DNA of 64,000 bases. It comes from Beduini massiliensis. Its GTDB lineage: Bacteria > Bacillota_I > Bacilli_A > Erysipelotrichales > Coprobacillaceae. The notes under the pieces were generated by a model. It was not told the DNA's origin, did not search any database, and saw only the letters and a program-made list of their open reading frames with translations. Shown here piece by piece: positions 48,190 to 56,934 of this stretch (its first letter is position 1; each line of letters begins with the position of its first letter). Both the position numbers and the translations under genes were made by a program. The stretch is taken from positions 496,001 through 560,000 of the forward strand of contig NZ_CDPP01000005.1 in the NCBI RefSeq assembly GCF_000829905.1. Reading direction: 5' to 3'.

Positions 48190-48776
48190 ATGATTTTTGC
48201 CCTTCCTTTTTCTACCGTTATCTTTCCGTCACAAAACAACTGCACTGCTTTTGGCAAGATACGATGTTCTATTTTTAATACTCTTTGCTGAATGTCTTCT
48301 GCCGTTTCCAAGTCTGCGATATCAACAGCTTCTTGAATCACAATTGGACCGCCATCTACTTCTTCGTTTACAAAATGAACGGTTGCCCCACTCACTTTAG
48401 CTCCTCTTTTTAATACTGCTTCATGAACATGAATGCCGTAGAATCCCGGTCCGCAGAAAGCAGGTATCAAAGATGGATGAATATTTAAAATACGATTTGG
48501 ATATAACTGAACTAATTTTTCCGGGATGATAGCTAAATAACCTGCTAAAACAATTAATTCAACGTTTTCTTCCTGCAATCGTTGAATTAATAGATCTTGA
48601 TCTTTAATTGTTTCAGCTTTGATGGAAGCATTTCTAGCTCTTTCTAACCCATAAGCGTTTTTGCGGTTAGAAACAACTAAAACAATTTCTCCATTGATGC
48701 TGCCGTTTTGGGTAGCATCAATAAGAGATTGCAAATTTGTTCCGCCTCCAGATACAAAGACAGCCATTTTTAGCAT
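48186..48776 (-). CDS. purN: Phosphoribosylglycinamide formyltransferase
   Basis: Transfers a formyl group from 10-formyl-tetrahydrofolate to GAR. 196 residues. VFVSGGGTNLQSLID is the phosphate loop, ILNIHPSLIPAF the conserved Asn-His region, and SGATVHFVNEEVDGGPIVIQ (Asp catalytic) the family signature. The start overlaps the purM end by 7 bases, with AAAGGAG inside purM as ribosome site. It needs the folate product of fhs. Confidence 0.96.
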   Translation of the reverse strand: MLKMAVFVSGGGTNLQSLIDATQNGSINGEIVLVVSNRKNAYGLERARNASIKAETIKDQDLLIQRLQEENVELIVLAGYLAIIPEKLVQLYPNRILNIHPSLIPAFCGPGFYGIHVHEAVLKRGAKVSGATVHFVNEEVDGGPIVIQEAVDIADLETAEDIQQRVLKIEHRILPKAVQLFCDGKITVEKGRAKII

Positions 48777-49795
48777 AGAGTAACTCCTTTGTCACCTGCT
48801 TCAACATGTCCTACAATATAACATTCATCCCCAGCATCTTTAATGGCACTCATTGCTGCATCTACATCTTTTGGATCTAAAGCAATCACCATACCAAGTC
48901 CCATATTGAATGTGTTATACATCATTTCTTCTGCAATATTTCCATTCTTTTCGATTAGTTTAAAGATTGCCGGTACTTCATAGCTATCTTTTTTAATAAC
49001 TGCTCTTATTCCTTCAGGCAGCATTCTTGGTACATTTTCATCAAATCCACCACCCGTAATATGTGAACAGCCTTTAATTTTAACACCAGCATTTCTAACA
49101 TTTTTAAGTGCTTTGACATAAATCTTCGTCGGTTCGATCAATGCTTCTCCCAATGTTTTTCCTAATTCATCATAATAAGTATTCAATGATTCTTTGCTCA
49201 TTTCAAACACCTGACGCACTAAAGAGAAACCATTGCTGTGAACTCCGCTCGAAGCGATTCCTACCAACACATCTCCCGGTTTTATAGTTTGACCATCAAT
49301 AATGTCTTTTTTATCCACGACACCTACCGCAAATCCTGCAAGATCGTAATCATCTTCCGGCATTAATCCTGGATGTTCGGCAGTCTCTCCACCAACAAGC
49401 GCACATTCAGACTGAACGCACCCTTGAGCGACACCACTTACAATAGTCGCAATCTTTTCCGGATAGTTTTTTCCACAAGCAATATAATCAAGGAAAAATA
49501 ATGGTTCACCACCAGAGCAAACAATATCATTGACACACATTGCTACCGCATCGATTCCAATCGTATCATGCTTATCTAAAATAAATGCTAGTTTTACTTT
49601 TGTTCCACAACCATCTGTTCCTGATAAAAGAACAGGTTCTTCCATATTCTTAATTGCGCTTAAATCAAATGCTCCGGCAAATCCCCCAATGCCCCCTAAC
49701 ACTTCGGGTCTCATTGTCTGTTTGATGTGCTTTTTCATCAATTCTACTGATTTATAGCCTGCTTCAATATCTACTCCAGCTTTTTTGTAATCCAT
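48770..49795 (-). CDS. purM: Phosphoribosylformylglycinamidine cyclo-ligase
   Basis: Closes the imidazole ring of FGAM to give AIR, using ATP. 341 residues, the usual length. It begins YKKAGVDIEAGYKSVELM; GTDGCGTKVKLAF, MCVNDIVCSGGEPLFFLDY and GGETAEHPGLMPEDDYDLAG are diagnostic, and HITGGGFDENVPRMLP lies in the C-terminal half. The ATG at 49795 follows AAGGAG; an earlier in-frame start would overlap purC. It sits 13 bases after purC. Confidence 0.97.
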   Translation of the reverse strand: MDYKKAGVDIEAGYKSVELMKKHIKQTMRPEVLGGIGGFAGAFDLSAIKNMEEPVLLSGTDGCGTKVKLAFILDKHDTIGIDAVAMCVNDIVCSGGEPLFFLDYIACGKNYPEKIATIVSGVAQGCVQSECALVGGETAEHPGLMPEDDYDLAGFAVGVVDKKDIIDGQTIKPGDVLVGIASSGVHSNGFSLVRQVFEMSKESLNTYYDELGKTLGEALIEPTKIYVKALKNVRNAGVKIKGCSHITGGGFDENVPRMLPEGIRAVIKKDSYEVPAIFKLIEKNGNIAEEMMYNTFNMGLGMVIALDPKDVDAAMSAIKDAGDECYIVGHVEAGDKGVTLC

Positions 49796-49808
49796 CTGTA
49801 ATCTCCTT

Positions 49809-50513
49809 TTATTTAGTCTGCATTCTTTCAAGAACCGCTTTATAAGTTTCAATCAAATCTCCGATATCCTGTCTGAAAACATCTTTATCATATTTTTGAT
49901 TGGTTTCAACATCCCATAAACGGCATGTATCCGGTGAAATCTCATCCGCTAATACAATTATACCATCATCAGTCTTACCGAATTCTATTTTGAAATCTAC
50001 AAGTTTCAAATTAAATTTTAAGAAGAATTCTTTCAATAACGCATTAATTTTTAATGTTTCTTCTCTTAAAAAGTTAATTTCGTCACGTGTTGCTAATTTT
50101 AAAGCTACCGCATGATCGTCATTGATCAAAGGATCACCATAATCATCATTCTTATAACTCATTTCAAAGATAGGCTCATCTAATACAATGCCTTCCTCTA
50201 CACCTAAACGTTTGCAAAAAGATCCGGCTGTAATATTTCTAACGATCACTTCTAAAGGTAAAATCGTTACTTTTTTTACACGAATATCACGTTCATTCAC
50301 TTTTTCAATCATGTGTGTTTTGATTCCTGCTGCTTCCAACATTTCAAAAATAATACAAGAAATCGTATTATTTAACACGCCTTTCCCTGCGAATTGATCA
50401 TGTTTTGCACCGTTTCCAGCAGTGGCATCATCTTTGTAATGAATAATATACTCATCTGATTTATCTGTGGCAAATACTTGTTTTGCTTTTCCTTCATATA
50501 ATGGTTGTGCCAT
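49809..50513 (-). CDS. purC: SAICAR synthetase
   Basis: Joins CAIR and aspartate with ATP to form SAICAR. 234 residues. It has YEGKAKQVF at the start, KDDATAGNGAKHDQFAGKG, and EFGKTDDGIIVLADEISPDT in the C-terminal half, which contains the conserved binding residues. AAGGAGAAG lies upstream of the ATG, and the gap to purE is 25 bases. It precedes purM in the pur operon. Confidence 0.97.
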   Translation of the reverse strand: MAQPLYEGKAKQVFATDKSDEYIIHYKDDATAGNGAKHDQFAGKGVLNNTISCIIFEMLEAAGIKTHMIEKVNERDIRVKKVTILPLEVIVRNITAGSFCKRLGVEEGIVLDEPIFEMSYKNDDYGDPLINDDHAVALKLATRDEINFLREETLKINALLKEFFLKFNLKLVDFKIEFGKTDDGIIVLADEISPDTCRLWDVETNQKYDKDVFRQDIGDLIETYKAVLERMQTK

Positions 50514-50538
50514 TGTTTTACTTCTCCTTCAATCTTAA

Positions 50539-51027
50539 CTATTTATATTGTTCCATGATTTTAGTGTTTGCGTTTAATGCTTCTGCAGTCATTTCTTCAC
50601 GATGTTTATTTAATTTAGCTTTGATATCCTCATGTTTAATTGCCATCATTTGTAAAGCTAAAATCGCTGCATTTTTACTTCCGTCAATCGCTACGGTAGC
50701 AACAGGGATTCCGGCAGGCATTTGTACGATAGATAATAATGCATCCATTCCGTCCAGTGCAGAACCTTTAATAGGTACTCCAATAACAGGTTTGATTGTT
50801 TGTGAAGCGATAACTCCAGGTAAATGGGCAGCTTTTCCAGCAGCCGCAATAATCACTTCTGTACCATCTGTTTTAGTTTCGTTTAAAAATTCACTTAACG
50901 CCTCATGTGCGCGGTGAGCAGATAAGGCACGAACACTTACTTCTACCCCAAAGCTTTTCAAAAAGTCGATTGCGTCAGTCATTTTTGGCAGGTCACTGGC
51001 AGAACCCATAACAATTGCTACTCTCAT
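50539..51027 (-). CDS. purE: N5-CAIR mutase / AIR carboxylase catalytic subunit
   Basis: 162 residues. VAIVMGSASDLPKM at the start, VSVRALSAHRAHEAL and AAAGKAAHLPGVIAS are the PurE signatures. ALDGMDALLSIVQMPAGIPV contains the tetramer core. The ATG at 51027 follows AAGGAG; an upstream in-frame start would overlap fhs. There is no purK in the operon. The protein may therefore be the class II type that carboxylates AIR directly, or purK may lie elsewhere. It follows fhs by 13 bases. Confidence 0.96.
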   Translation of the reverse strand: MRVAIVMGSASDLPKMTDAIDFLKSFGVEVSVRALSAHRAHEALSEFLNETKTDGTEVIIAAAGKAAHLPGVIASQTIKPVIGVPIKGSALDGMDALLSIVQMPAGIPVATVAIDGSKNAAILALQMMAIKHEDIKAKLNKHREEMTAEALNANTKIMEQYK

Positions 51028-51040
51028 ATTTATCTCCTTC

Positions 51041-52711
51041 TTAAAATAATCCAACAATTTTTCCGTTTTCATCAATATCCATATTGCATGCTGCTGGCAC
51101 TTTAGGTAATCCCGGCATTCTCATAATATCTCCTGAAATCGCCACGATAAATCCTGCTCCTGCAGATACGATAATGTCATTGATTTTAACAGTAAATCCT
51201 TTAGGTCGCCCTAAAAGCGTCGGTTGGTCTGATAATGAATACTGTGTTTTCGCCATACAGATCGGTAAATTAGCTAATCCCAATCTTTCTAAACGTTTAA
51301 TCGTTAAGTTTGCTTTTCTATCAAAGATGACTCCTTGTGCACCATAAACTTCTTTAGCGATCGTTGTAATCTTATCTTTAATAGAGGCTTCTTTATCATA
51401 TAACGGTTTAAATGAAGAAGTTTTTGTTTCCAATAAAGTAATCAACTTATTAGCTAAATCGATTCCCCCATCTGCACCTAATTCCCATACTTTGGAAATT
51501 GAAACTTCAGCTCCCATTTTCTCGCATTTTTCATTTAACAACTGTAATTCTGCTTCCGTATCCGTTGGGAAAGCATTGATGGCTACAATTGCCGGCACTC
51601 CAAATTTATGAACATTTTCAATGTGTTTTTCTAAGTTTTCAATTCCTGAAGCTAAGGCTTCTAAATTTTCTGTTCCTAATTCTTTTTTATCTACACCTCC
51701 ATGCATTTTCAATGCACGTACTGTCGCCACAATGACGCAGGCATCCGGTTTTAACCCGGTCTGTGCACATTTGATATCAAAGAATTTTTCTGCTCCTAAA
51801 TCAGCTCCAAATCCCGCTTCTGTAATCGCATAATCGCCTAATTTCATTGCGAGTTTTGTTGCCATCACAGAATTGCATCCATGAGCAATATTAGCAAAAG
51901 GTCCGCCATGAACAAATACCGGTGTATGATCCAATGTCTGCACCATATTTGGTTTAATCGCATCTTTCAATAAGATCGTTACTGCTCCGGTTGCTTTCAA
52001 ATCATCGACAGTGACCGGATTTCCATCATAGTTATAAGCGACAATCATTCTTGCAGCACGCTGCTTTAAGTCTTCTAAGTCGCTTGCTAAACAAAGGATG
52101 GCCATTACTTCTGAAGCTACCGTAATATCAAATCCATCTTCTCTTGGAACCCCGTTTGTTTTTCCGCCTAAACCACATACCGTGTGTCTTAAAGCGCGAT
52201 CATTTAAATCAACAACACGTTTCCATACGATACTGCGTGTATCAATATTTAAAGGATTTCCTTGCTGTAAAGAGTTATCCAGCATAGCTGAGATCAGGTT
52301 GTTCGCTGCTGTAATCGCATGGATATCTCCGGTAAAATGAAGATTGATATCTTCCATTGGAACCACTTGAGCATAACCACCGCCAGCTGCTCCTCCTTTT
52401 ACGCCAAAACAAGGCCCTAAAGATGGCTCACGCATGGCAACGATTGCATTTTTTCCAATCTTATTCATTGCTTGACCAAGACCAATCATGGTCGTTGTTT
52501 TTCCCTCACCCGCCGGGGTCGGATTGATCGCTGTTACTAAGATCAATTTCCCATCTTTTTCATTTTCTAAACGTTTGATTGTTTCTAATGAGATTTTCGC
52601 TTTATATTTCCCATAAAGTTCCAAATCATCTTCTTCTAAGCCAATCTTACTTGCTACTTCTTTAATCGGCAGCATTGTCGCTTCTTGAGCAATTTCAACA
52701 TCAGTTTTCAT
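51041..52711 (-). CDS. fhs: Formate-tetrahydrofolate ligase
   Basis: Makes 10-formyl-tetrahydrofolate from formate, ATP and tetrahydrofolate. 556 residues, typical. [20 protein letters not shown] holds the phosphate loop near 65-72, [19 protein letters not shown] is the conserved FTHFS block, and [18 protein letters not shown] a third. It heads the purine operon, so the folate needed by purN and purH is made on demand under riboswitch control. AAAGGG lies about 8 bases before the ATG at 52711. Confidence 0.97.
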   Translation of the reverse strand: MKTDVEIAQEATMLPIKEVASKIGLEEDDLELYGKYKAKISLETIKRLENEKDGKLILVTAINPTPAGEGKTTTMIGLGQAMNKIGKNAIVAMREPSLGPCFGVKGGAAGGGYAQVVPMEDINLHFTGDIHAITAANNLISAMLDNSLQQGNPLNIDTRSIVWKRVVDLNDRALRHTVCGLGGKTNGVPREDGFDITVASEVMAILCLASDLEDLKQRAARMIVAYNYDGNPVTVDDLKATGAVTILLKDAIKPNMVQTLDHTPVFVHGGPFANIAHGCNSVMATKLAMKLGDYAITEAGFGADLGAEKFFDIKCAQTGLKPDACVIVATVRALKMHGGVDKKELGTENLEALASGIENLEKHIENVHKFGVPAIVAINAFPTDTEAELQLLNEKCEKMGAEVSISKVWELGADGGIDLANKLITLLETKTSSFKPLYDKEASIKDKITTIAKEVYGAQGVIFDRKANLTIKRLERLGLANLPICMAKTQYSLSDQPTLLGRPKGFTVKINDIIVSAGAGFIVAISGDIMRMPGLPKVPAACNMDIDENGKIVGLF

Positions 52712-52772
52712 TCATGACACCCTTTCCTTGAAATTAAATAAGGGGAAATACCCGTCCCCCTTTTAAAAACTT

Positions 52773-52796
52773 AAAAAACGCATTAAAAGATAATGC
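52773..52796 (-). terminator. Riboswitch-associated terminator upstream of fhs
   Basis: GCATTA / TAATGC with a five-base loop, then G and six T on the minus strand, ten bases after the aptamer's closing stem. Expected to form when purine is bound and stop transcription. Confidence 0.8.
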
Positions 52797-52806
52797 TTTT
52801 TTTAAT

Positions 52807-52871
52807 CTTGTAGTCTACACTTATGGGGTGTAGGTAGAGACTCTTGACCCATGCATTCAAAAATATACAAG
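52807..52871 (-). ncRNA. Purine (guanine-type) riboswitch aptamer
   Basis: Read on the minus strand: closing stem CTTGTA/TACAAG, J2/3 with TCTCTACC, stem P3 TACAC/GTGTA with CC in its loop, and GG in the P2 loop able to kiss those Cs. J3/1 is GAC; the C at the specificity position predicts guanine or hypoxanthine rather than adenine. P2 is weak (TTGA/TCAA) with a loop of about nine bases, less regular than usual. It is followed by a terminator and fhs-pur genes, as expected for an OFF switch. Confidence 0.85.
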
Positions 52872-52891
52872 ATAATACAACATTCATCTAA

Positions 52892-52920
52892 TTTATACCA
52901 TATTTAGGGCTATTTCACAA
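52892..52920 (-). promoter_or_regulatory. Promoter of the fhs-pur operon
   Basis: On the minus strand TTGTGA (52915-52920), exactly 17 bases, extended -10 TGGTATAAA (TATAAA at 52892-52897), about 20 bases before the aptamer. Confidence 0.7.
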
Positions 52921-53008
52921 TAATATTTCTTTTAAATCAAAAATTTAGTAATGTAAGCCCTTTGATAAATAAAAGAGCCATTCTCTTGGCACTTTTAACG
53001 TCATCAAC

Positions 53009-53134
53009 AAAAAAATCGTACGCTTGTACGATCTCATTAAAAATTCTAATTTGACATCGCTTCCTTCAGATTGCAATGCCTCATTTATCCTTTTTTTGCT
53101 TTATTAACCCCATTTCTTAGGGCACCCTCTTATA
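53009..53134 (-). ncRNA. Candidate small structured RNA with its own terminator
   Basis: On the minus strand, about 125 bases begin with AAGAGGGTGCCC, contain an 8-pair hairpin GGCATTGC/GCGATGTC (G-T pairs allowed) with the loop AATCTGAAGGAA, and end in ATCGTAC/GTACGAT plus seven T (53009-53032), a strong terminator. No open frame of note lies in it. TATTAT at 53141-53146 may be its -10. A second imperfect hairpin with GCCA/TGGC lies just beyond at 52970-52994. The class is unknown to me. The flanking 52,921-53,285 stretch contains no gene. Confidence 0.45.
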
Positions 53135-53182
53135 TGACATATAATACATATTTCTTTTTTCACAAACGAATTCTCATATCGG

Positions 53183-53204
53183 TGGTTTCATTAAATAGAA
53201 ACCA
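53183..53204. promoter_or_regulatory. Inverted repeat upstream of the sigma factor gene
   Basis: TGGTTTC-N8-GAAACCA, a perfect 7-base dyad about 80 bases before the sigma factor start. Candidate operator; no regulator assigned. Confidence 0.35.
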
Positions 53205-53285
53205 ATCATTCAAAAGTTTATATTTCTATGTTATATTTTAATTAAGGGTTATTTTTAGAAACATATAATAGAGGGGGTATAGCGA

Positions 53286-53795
53286 ATGACTAATCAACAG
53301 CTAAACGAAATAAAAGATTATCTATATCAAAAACTGCCAAAATATTTATCTCATTATTACCATGTACATTCATTTGATGTTGATGAAATTATAAATGAAA
53401 CACTATACAAATGCGACTTAAAATATCCAGCATTTAGACATGAATCAAAAACTACCACTTGGGCATTTGGTTTCGCTAAATACATAGCGATGAATCACTT
53501 TCGCAAGAACATCAGATATCAAAAACACATTCGCATCTTTGAAGACCAACCAGCTTATTCTTTTGACTCACCTCATCAGATAATGTGCAGAAAACAATTA
53601 TTTTATGATGTGCGTTGGGCATTTCATCAATTGGATTTTCTTCAAAAACAGCTCATCTACTATTATGTAATCAAAAAGACACCAAGACATAAAATATATA
53701 AACATTTGAATATCAGCAGAACATATTTTGACAAACTATATCATCAAGCCATTTATGAACTAAAAGATAAATTCATCAAAAAACATTATTTATAA
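53286..53795 (+). CDS. ECF-like sigma-70 family factor
   Basis: 169 residues. Region 2 (about 20-85) has DVDEIINETLYKC and TTTWAFGFAKYIAMNHFRKN, the helix that binds core polymerase and the -10. Region 4 (about 110-165) has LDFLQKQLIYYYVIKKTP and NISRTYFDKLYHQAIYELKD. The match is clear but distant. GAGGGGG lies about 9 bases before the ATG. No anti-sigma gene is adjacent; the convergent membrane NTPase, whose stop overlaps this gene by 10 bases, is the only neighbour and may be its target or controller. Its region 4 is shorter on recognisable consensus than in standard ECF groups. Confidence 0.75.
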   Translation: MTNQQLNEIKDYLYQKLPKYLSHYYHVHSFDVDEIINETLYKCDLKYPAFRHESKTTTWAFGFAKYIAMNHFRKNIRYQKHIRIFEDQPAYSFDSPHQIMCRKQLFYDVRWAFHQLDFLQKQLIYYYVIKKTPRHKIYKHLNISRTYFDKLYHQAIYELKDKFIKKHYL

Positions 53796-55999
53796 TGAAA
53801 GCCCCTCTTTTCTAAAAAACTATCTTTTAATCTTGTATATAAGTTACTTTCTTTTTTAAACTTATCCTTCAACAATTCAATAATTTGATGTTCATTTAGC
53901 GTTTCCTTTTCAGAAATATCATCTAAAAACTTATGTATGTCTCGTAAATTATCGTTTTTAAACGACATGCAATCAATCTCTCGATTTAATTTATGATAGC
54001 AGCTAAACTTATCTTCTTTCTCGTTTTGGTAAACAATACTAAATAACGAAGCTTTTAAATAAGTTCGCATTGTTTCTTGGTTAGAATAGTCTTTAAATAT
54101 ATCTTCATAAATAATTTTATTTTCTATATCTTCTAAGATATCATTATGCACCCCTTCATTGACTAATGATGCAATATTGCTTTTGCTATAAGAAATAATA
54201 CCGATTATCCTTTTTACGTGATAACACATATCATTAAGGGTACTAAGTGTTCTGACAGTATCTTCTAAAGCCGTTTTATTTAAACGATCAACATCTTCAA
54301 CAATGAATACCATTTTTTCTCTTAACAATGTTTTTCTGATTTCTTTAAGATAAAAAGTTTGATAGAGTTTTGTCGAATTCTTTCTCAGTAAAATAAGATG
54401 CGGCAAAAAGAAACTCGCTGTCGCTATCGCTAAAATTACACTTGCACCGCCAATAAAAAGAGGACCATAGCTATGAAACTGATTGATATTTTTTATAATA
54501 TCAGCAAAAAACACAGAAATAAGATGAATCTTAAGGTAAGTCAAAATGAAATAAAAGGTTGGGACTAATGTTACTAATTCTAAAAAATAAAACATCATGA
54601 CTGATCGATCTGGAAAATAAAATGACCTATTTGAATTTTCTGCTACATTCTTAAAAACTAAACTTAGTATATCTTGATCATAATTCTCTGCCCATGGGGA
54701 CACGACCACTGGTTTAAATCCGGTATTTGAAACGGTTAAGACATCTAAACTGGTTTTCCCGACACCATAACCGCCTTCATGATGTACCCACTTTCTATTC
54801 TCTGTAATTTCTTTTAAAAGCAATTTATTTTGAAATAAGTCTAACCCATGTGGATATTGATAACATTTTTTATATATTTTTTTGAAATCAAACTTATTCT
54901 TTTTCCAATATTCAAAATCTTGATTTACTGTAGAAGAAAGAACTTTTTTATAACCATCGACATATTTATCCACTATAATAATTTCACCTTTAATATTGAC
55001 ATATTTAATATAGAAGCTTAATAAAAATTTCTTTGATTTTTTATTATCCCTATCTCGATACATTAACAAAACCTGTAATTTAGCTAATCTTTCAACTCCA
55101 TTATCACTTACCGCTAAATAACAAGATGTTCCTTCTTTAATAGAGTCATAGTTTTTTTCAAAACATACAAAAGGCTGATTTACAATTTTTACTTCTTTAT
55201 TTAAAGCCCCTTTAGGAAACAGTCTATTTAAGTCAATTTTAAATATACGATAAGCTTTAAATTCAAGAATAGATTCATTTAAGTATATTTTATTGTGTAA
55301 CAGATCTTTCATATGAAGGTTTAGAAATTCAATTGAAACTGCTTCCGCTAAGTCATTCATATCGTATGGAAAATAAGAAATGACCAGAACTAGCCAAAAG
55401 CTGAATAAAAATATCATAAGACTAAAATAGAAAACATGACTAGTAAGCGCAGTTTCTATATAAAATATATGTCCTAAAATGATAATGCTTAAAAATGTAA
55501 GCTTAATACCTTTATATGAAGATAAGCTCATTTTTCTATTTACAGTTAGAAATTTTTTTCCTGTTCCAAAGATATTCAAAAAAACTGTAACAATCATTAT
55601 TGCCAATCCATTAATCATAATTAACACCTGAAAAAATAATGATACTGACTGAAATAACAGATCATCAAGAGTCACTGATTTATATTTAAGTAATACAATT
55701 ATTCCAAAGAAATATAACAACTCGAACAAGAATAACTTTCCATATTTTATCCATTTGACCATACTAATTGTCATATGATTATATATAAATAACAATATAA
55801 ATTCGATGGAAAGCGTGCCGCATATGATCAAAACAATTAAATTATTATCGGGATTTCCAAAGCCGTTCCATTTATACCAAATAAAACATGCACATAAAAG
55901 TAAAGTAAAAATCAGACAAGAAGCTAATCGAACAAATCTATCTCTTAAATAGTATATTTTTCTCATGTGATGTCCTACATATCTTTTTATAACTTCCAC
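53786..55999 (-). CDS. KAP-type membrane P-loop NTPase
   Basis: 737 residues. About six membrane helices lie in the first 220 residues, then a cytoplasmic domain (~230-400). The P-loop GGYGVGKTSL lies at ~410-418 and Walker B MVFIVEDVDR near 565. Two membrane helices (about 470-500 and 515-540) sit between Walker A and B, the hallmark of KAP NTPases. KAP proteins include the phage-exclusion protein PifA; the role here is unknown. The start is uncertain: GGAGGTGATGAAAGTG permits GTG at 55999 (8 bases after the site) or ATG at 56005 (2 bases); I chose GTG. Convergent with the sigma factor. Confidence 0.7.
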   Translation of the reverse strand: MEVIKRYVGHHMRKIYYLRDRFVRLASCLIFTLLLCACFIWYKWNGFGNPDNNLIVLIICGTLSIEFILLFIYNHMTISMVKWIKYGKLFLFELLYFFGIIVLLKYKSVTLDDLLFQSVSLFFQVLIMINGLAIMIVTVFLNIFGTGKKFLTVNRKMSLSSYKGIKLTFLSIIILGHIFYIETALTSHVFYFSLMIFLFSFWLVLVISYFPYDMNDLAEAVSIEFLNLHMKDLLHNKIYLNESILEFKAYRIFKIDLNRLFPKGALNKEVKIVNQPFVCFEKNYDSIKEGTSCYLAVSDNGVERLAKLQVLLMYRDRDNKKSKKFLLSFYIKYVNIKGEIIIVDKYVDGYKKVLSSTVNQDFEYWKKNKFDFKKIYKKCYQYPHGLDLFQNKLLLKEITENRKWVHHEGGYGVGKTSLDVLTVSNTGFKPVVVSPWAENYDQDILSLVFKNVAENSNRSFYFPDRSVMMFYFLELVTLVPTFYFILTYLKIHLISVFFADIIKNINQFHSYGPLFIGGASVILAIATASFFLPHLILLRKNSTKLYQTFYLKEIRKTLLREKMVFIVEDVDRLNKTALEDTVRTLSTLNDMCYHVKRIIGIISYSKSNIASLVNEGVHNDILEDIENKIIYEDIFKDYSNQETMRTYLKASLFSIVYQNEKEDKFSCYHKLNREIDCMSFKNDNLRDIHKFLDDISEKETLNEHQIIELLKDKFKKESNLYTRLKDSFLEKRGFHYK

Positions 56000-56067
56000 T
56001 TTCATCACCTCCCTTGTTTCTTTAATTATAACATCATCCTTACCAATCCACAATTATCAGACAACAA

Positions 56068-56097
56068 CAAAAGAACTGCCATTTTCATGACAGTTCT
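56068..56097 (-). terminator. Terminator after the C39-like peptidase gene
   Basis: AGAACTG / CAGTTCT with a loop of about twelve bases and TTTTGTTG on the minus strand, abutting the stop codon. Confidence 0.75.
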
Positions 56098-56909
56098 CAT
56101 AACTTTGTAAATTCCCATGCACCTGCGGTTTGATTCACCAAACGTTGAATATCCCAATGCATGTCACTTCTTTTAGGACTGTTCGGATCATTTAAGATGA
56201 TCTGTCCTTTTTCATCAATACCTGTTAACACGATAAAATGTCCGGATGGTGTAAAATCACCAGGGCCGACACTTAGGATCACCAAATGTCCTTGATTTAA
56301 GGCATCCAAAATACTTTGAGCATTACCCGAAAGCTGTGTTCCTTGTACCCCAAAGGCACTTGCCCCTTCCGACATTAGTGTCCACATCGTTCCAACATCC
56401 TGCACATAATAGCCATTATCATATGCAAATTGTGCAACTAAGCGTGGATTAATGTCACGATTACCTGTGAGTGCTGAGATCACCATTGCTAATGAAGTAG
56501 GACCGCAAGCATTCAACCCCATCATCTCATCCGCATAATAGTCGTATCCCCAACGCGCATCCCATTGAATAAACAAAGGGACTTCTCTCTTAAAATCTTG
56601 TTCCGTTAATACAATTTCATCAAAATGCTGTCGATTTGGATAATTATACACATAATCAATTTCTTCTTCGTAGACAAGAAGTACGGATACCAAAGCACGC
56701 GGATAATTTTTCAGATTATAAATAATCTCATGAACTTTTTTATTATCCGGATATAACTCATTTAATTGTATAGCTAATGGATCTGTTAATCCAATCGATT
56801 TTTTCTGTTTCATAAAAATACCGGATTGCAACAAATAAGCGCTCCCACCGATTATAATTCCAAAAACAACGATTACCAGCAATAACCTTCTGACTGCACG
56901 CTTACTCAT
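56097..56909 (-). CDS. Membrane-anchored C39-like cysteine peptidase
   Basis: 270 residues. One N-terminal helix (about 8-27) anchors or exports it. The C39-like domain (about 105-270) has PLFIQWDARWG, the catalytic Cys in NACGPTSLAMV, the His in GHFIVLTG and Asn/Asp in IILNDPNSPKR. Such domains cleave after double Gly or act on secreted or cell-wall substrates; unlike peptide exporters it is not fused to an ABC ATPase. AGGAGG precedes the ATG, 25 bases after the permease stop. It is the last gene of the FG-GAP/ABC operon, which hints that it works on or with those proteins at the cell surface. Confidence 0.85.
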   Translation of the reverse strand: MSKRAVRRLLLVIVVFGIIIGGSAYLLQSGIFMKQKKSIGLTDPLAIQLNELYPDNKKVHEIIYNLKNYPRALVSVLLVYEEEIDYVYNYPNRQHFDEIVLTEQDFKREVPLFIQWDARWGYDYYADEMMGLNACGPTSLAMVISALTGNRDINPRLVAQFAYDNGYYVQDVGTMWTLMSEGASAFGVQGTQLSGNAQSILDALNQGHLVILSVGPGDFTPSGHFIVLTGIDEKGQIILNDPNSPKRSDMHWDIQRLVNQTAGAWEFTKL

Positions 56910-56934
56910 TGCATTACCTCCTACCTTATAAATA

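Noticed and set aside
53009-53134. 6S RNA or THF riboswitch upstream of fhs
   Set aside because: It lacks the long closing stem and central bubble of 6S RNA and the conserved core of the THF riboswitch; a terminator, the sigma-side gap and the purine riboswitch lie between it and fhs.
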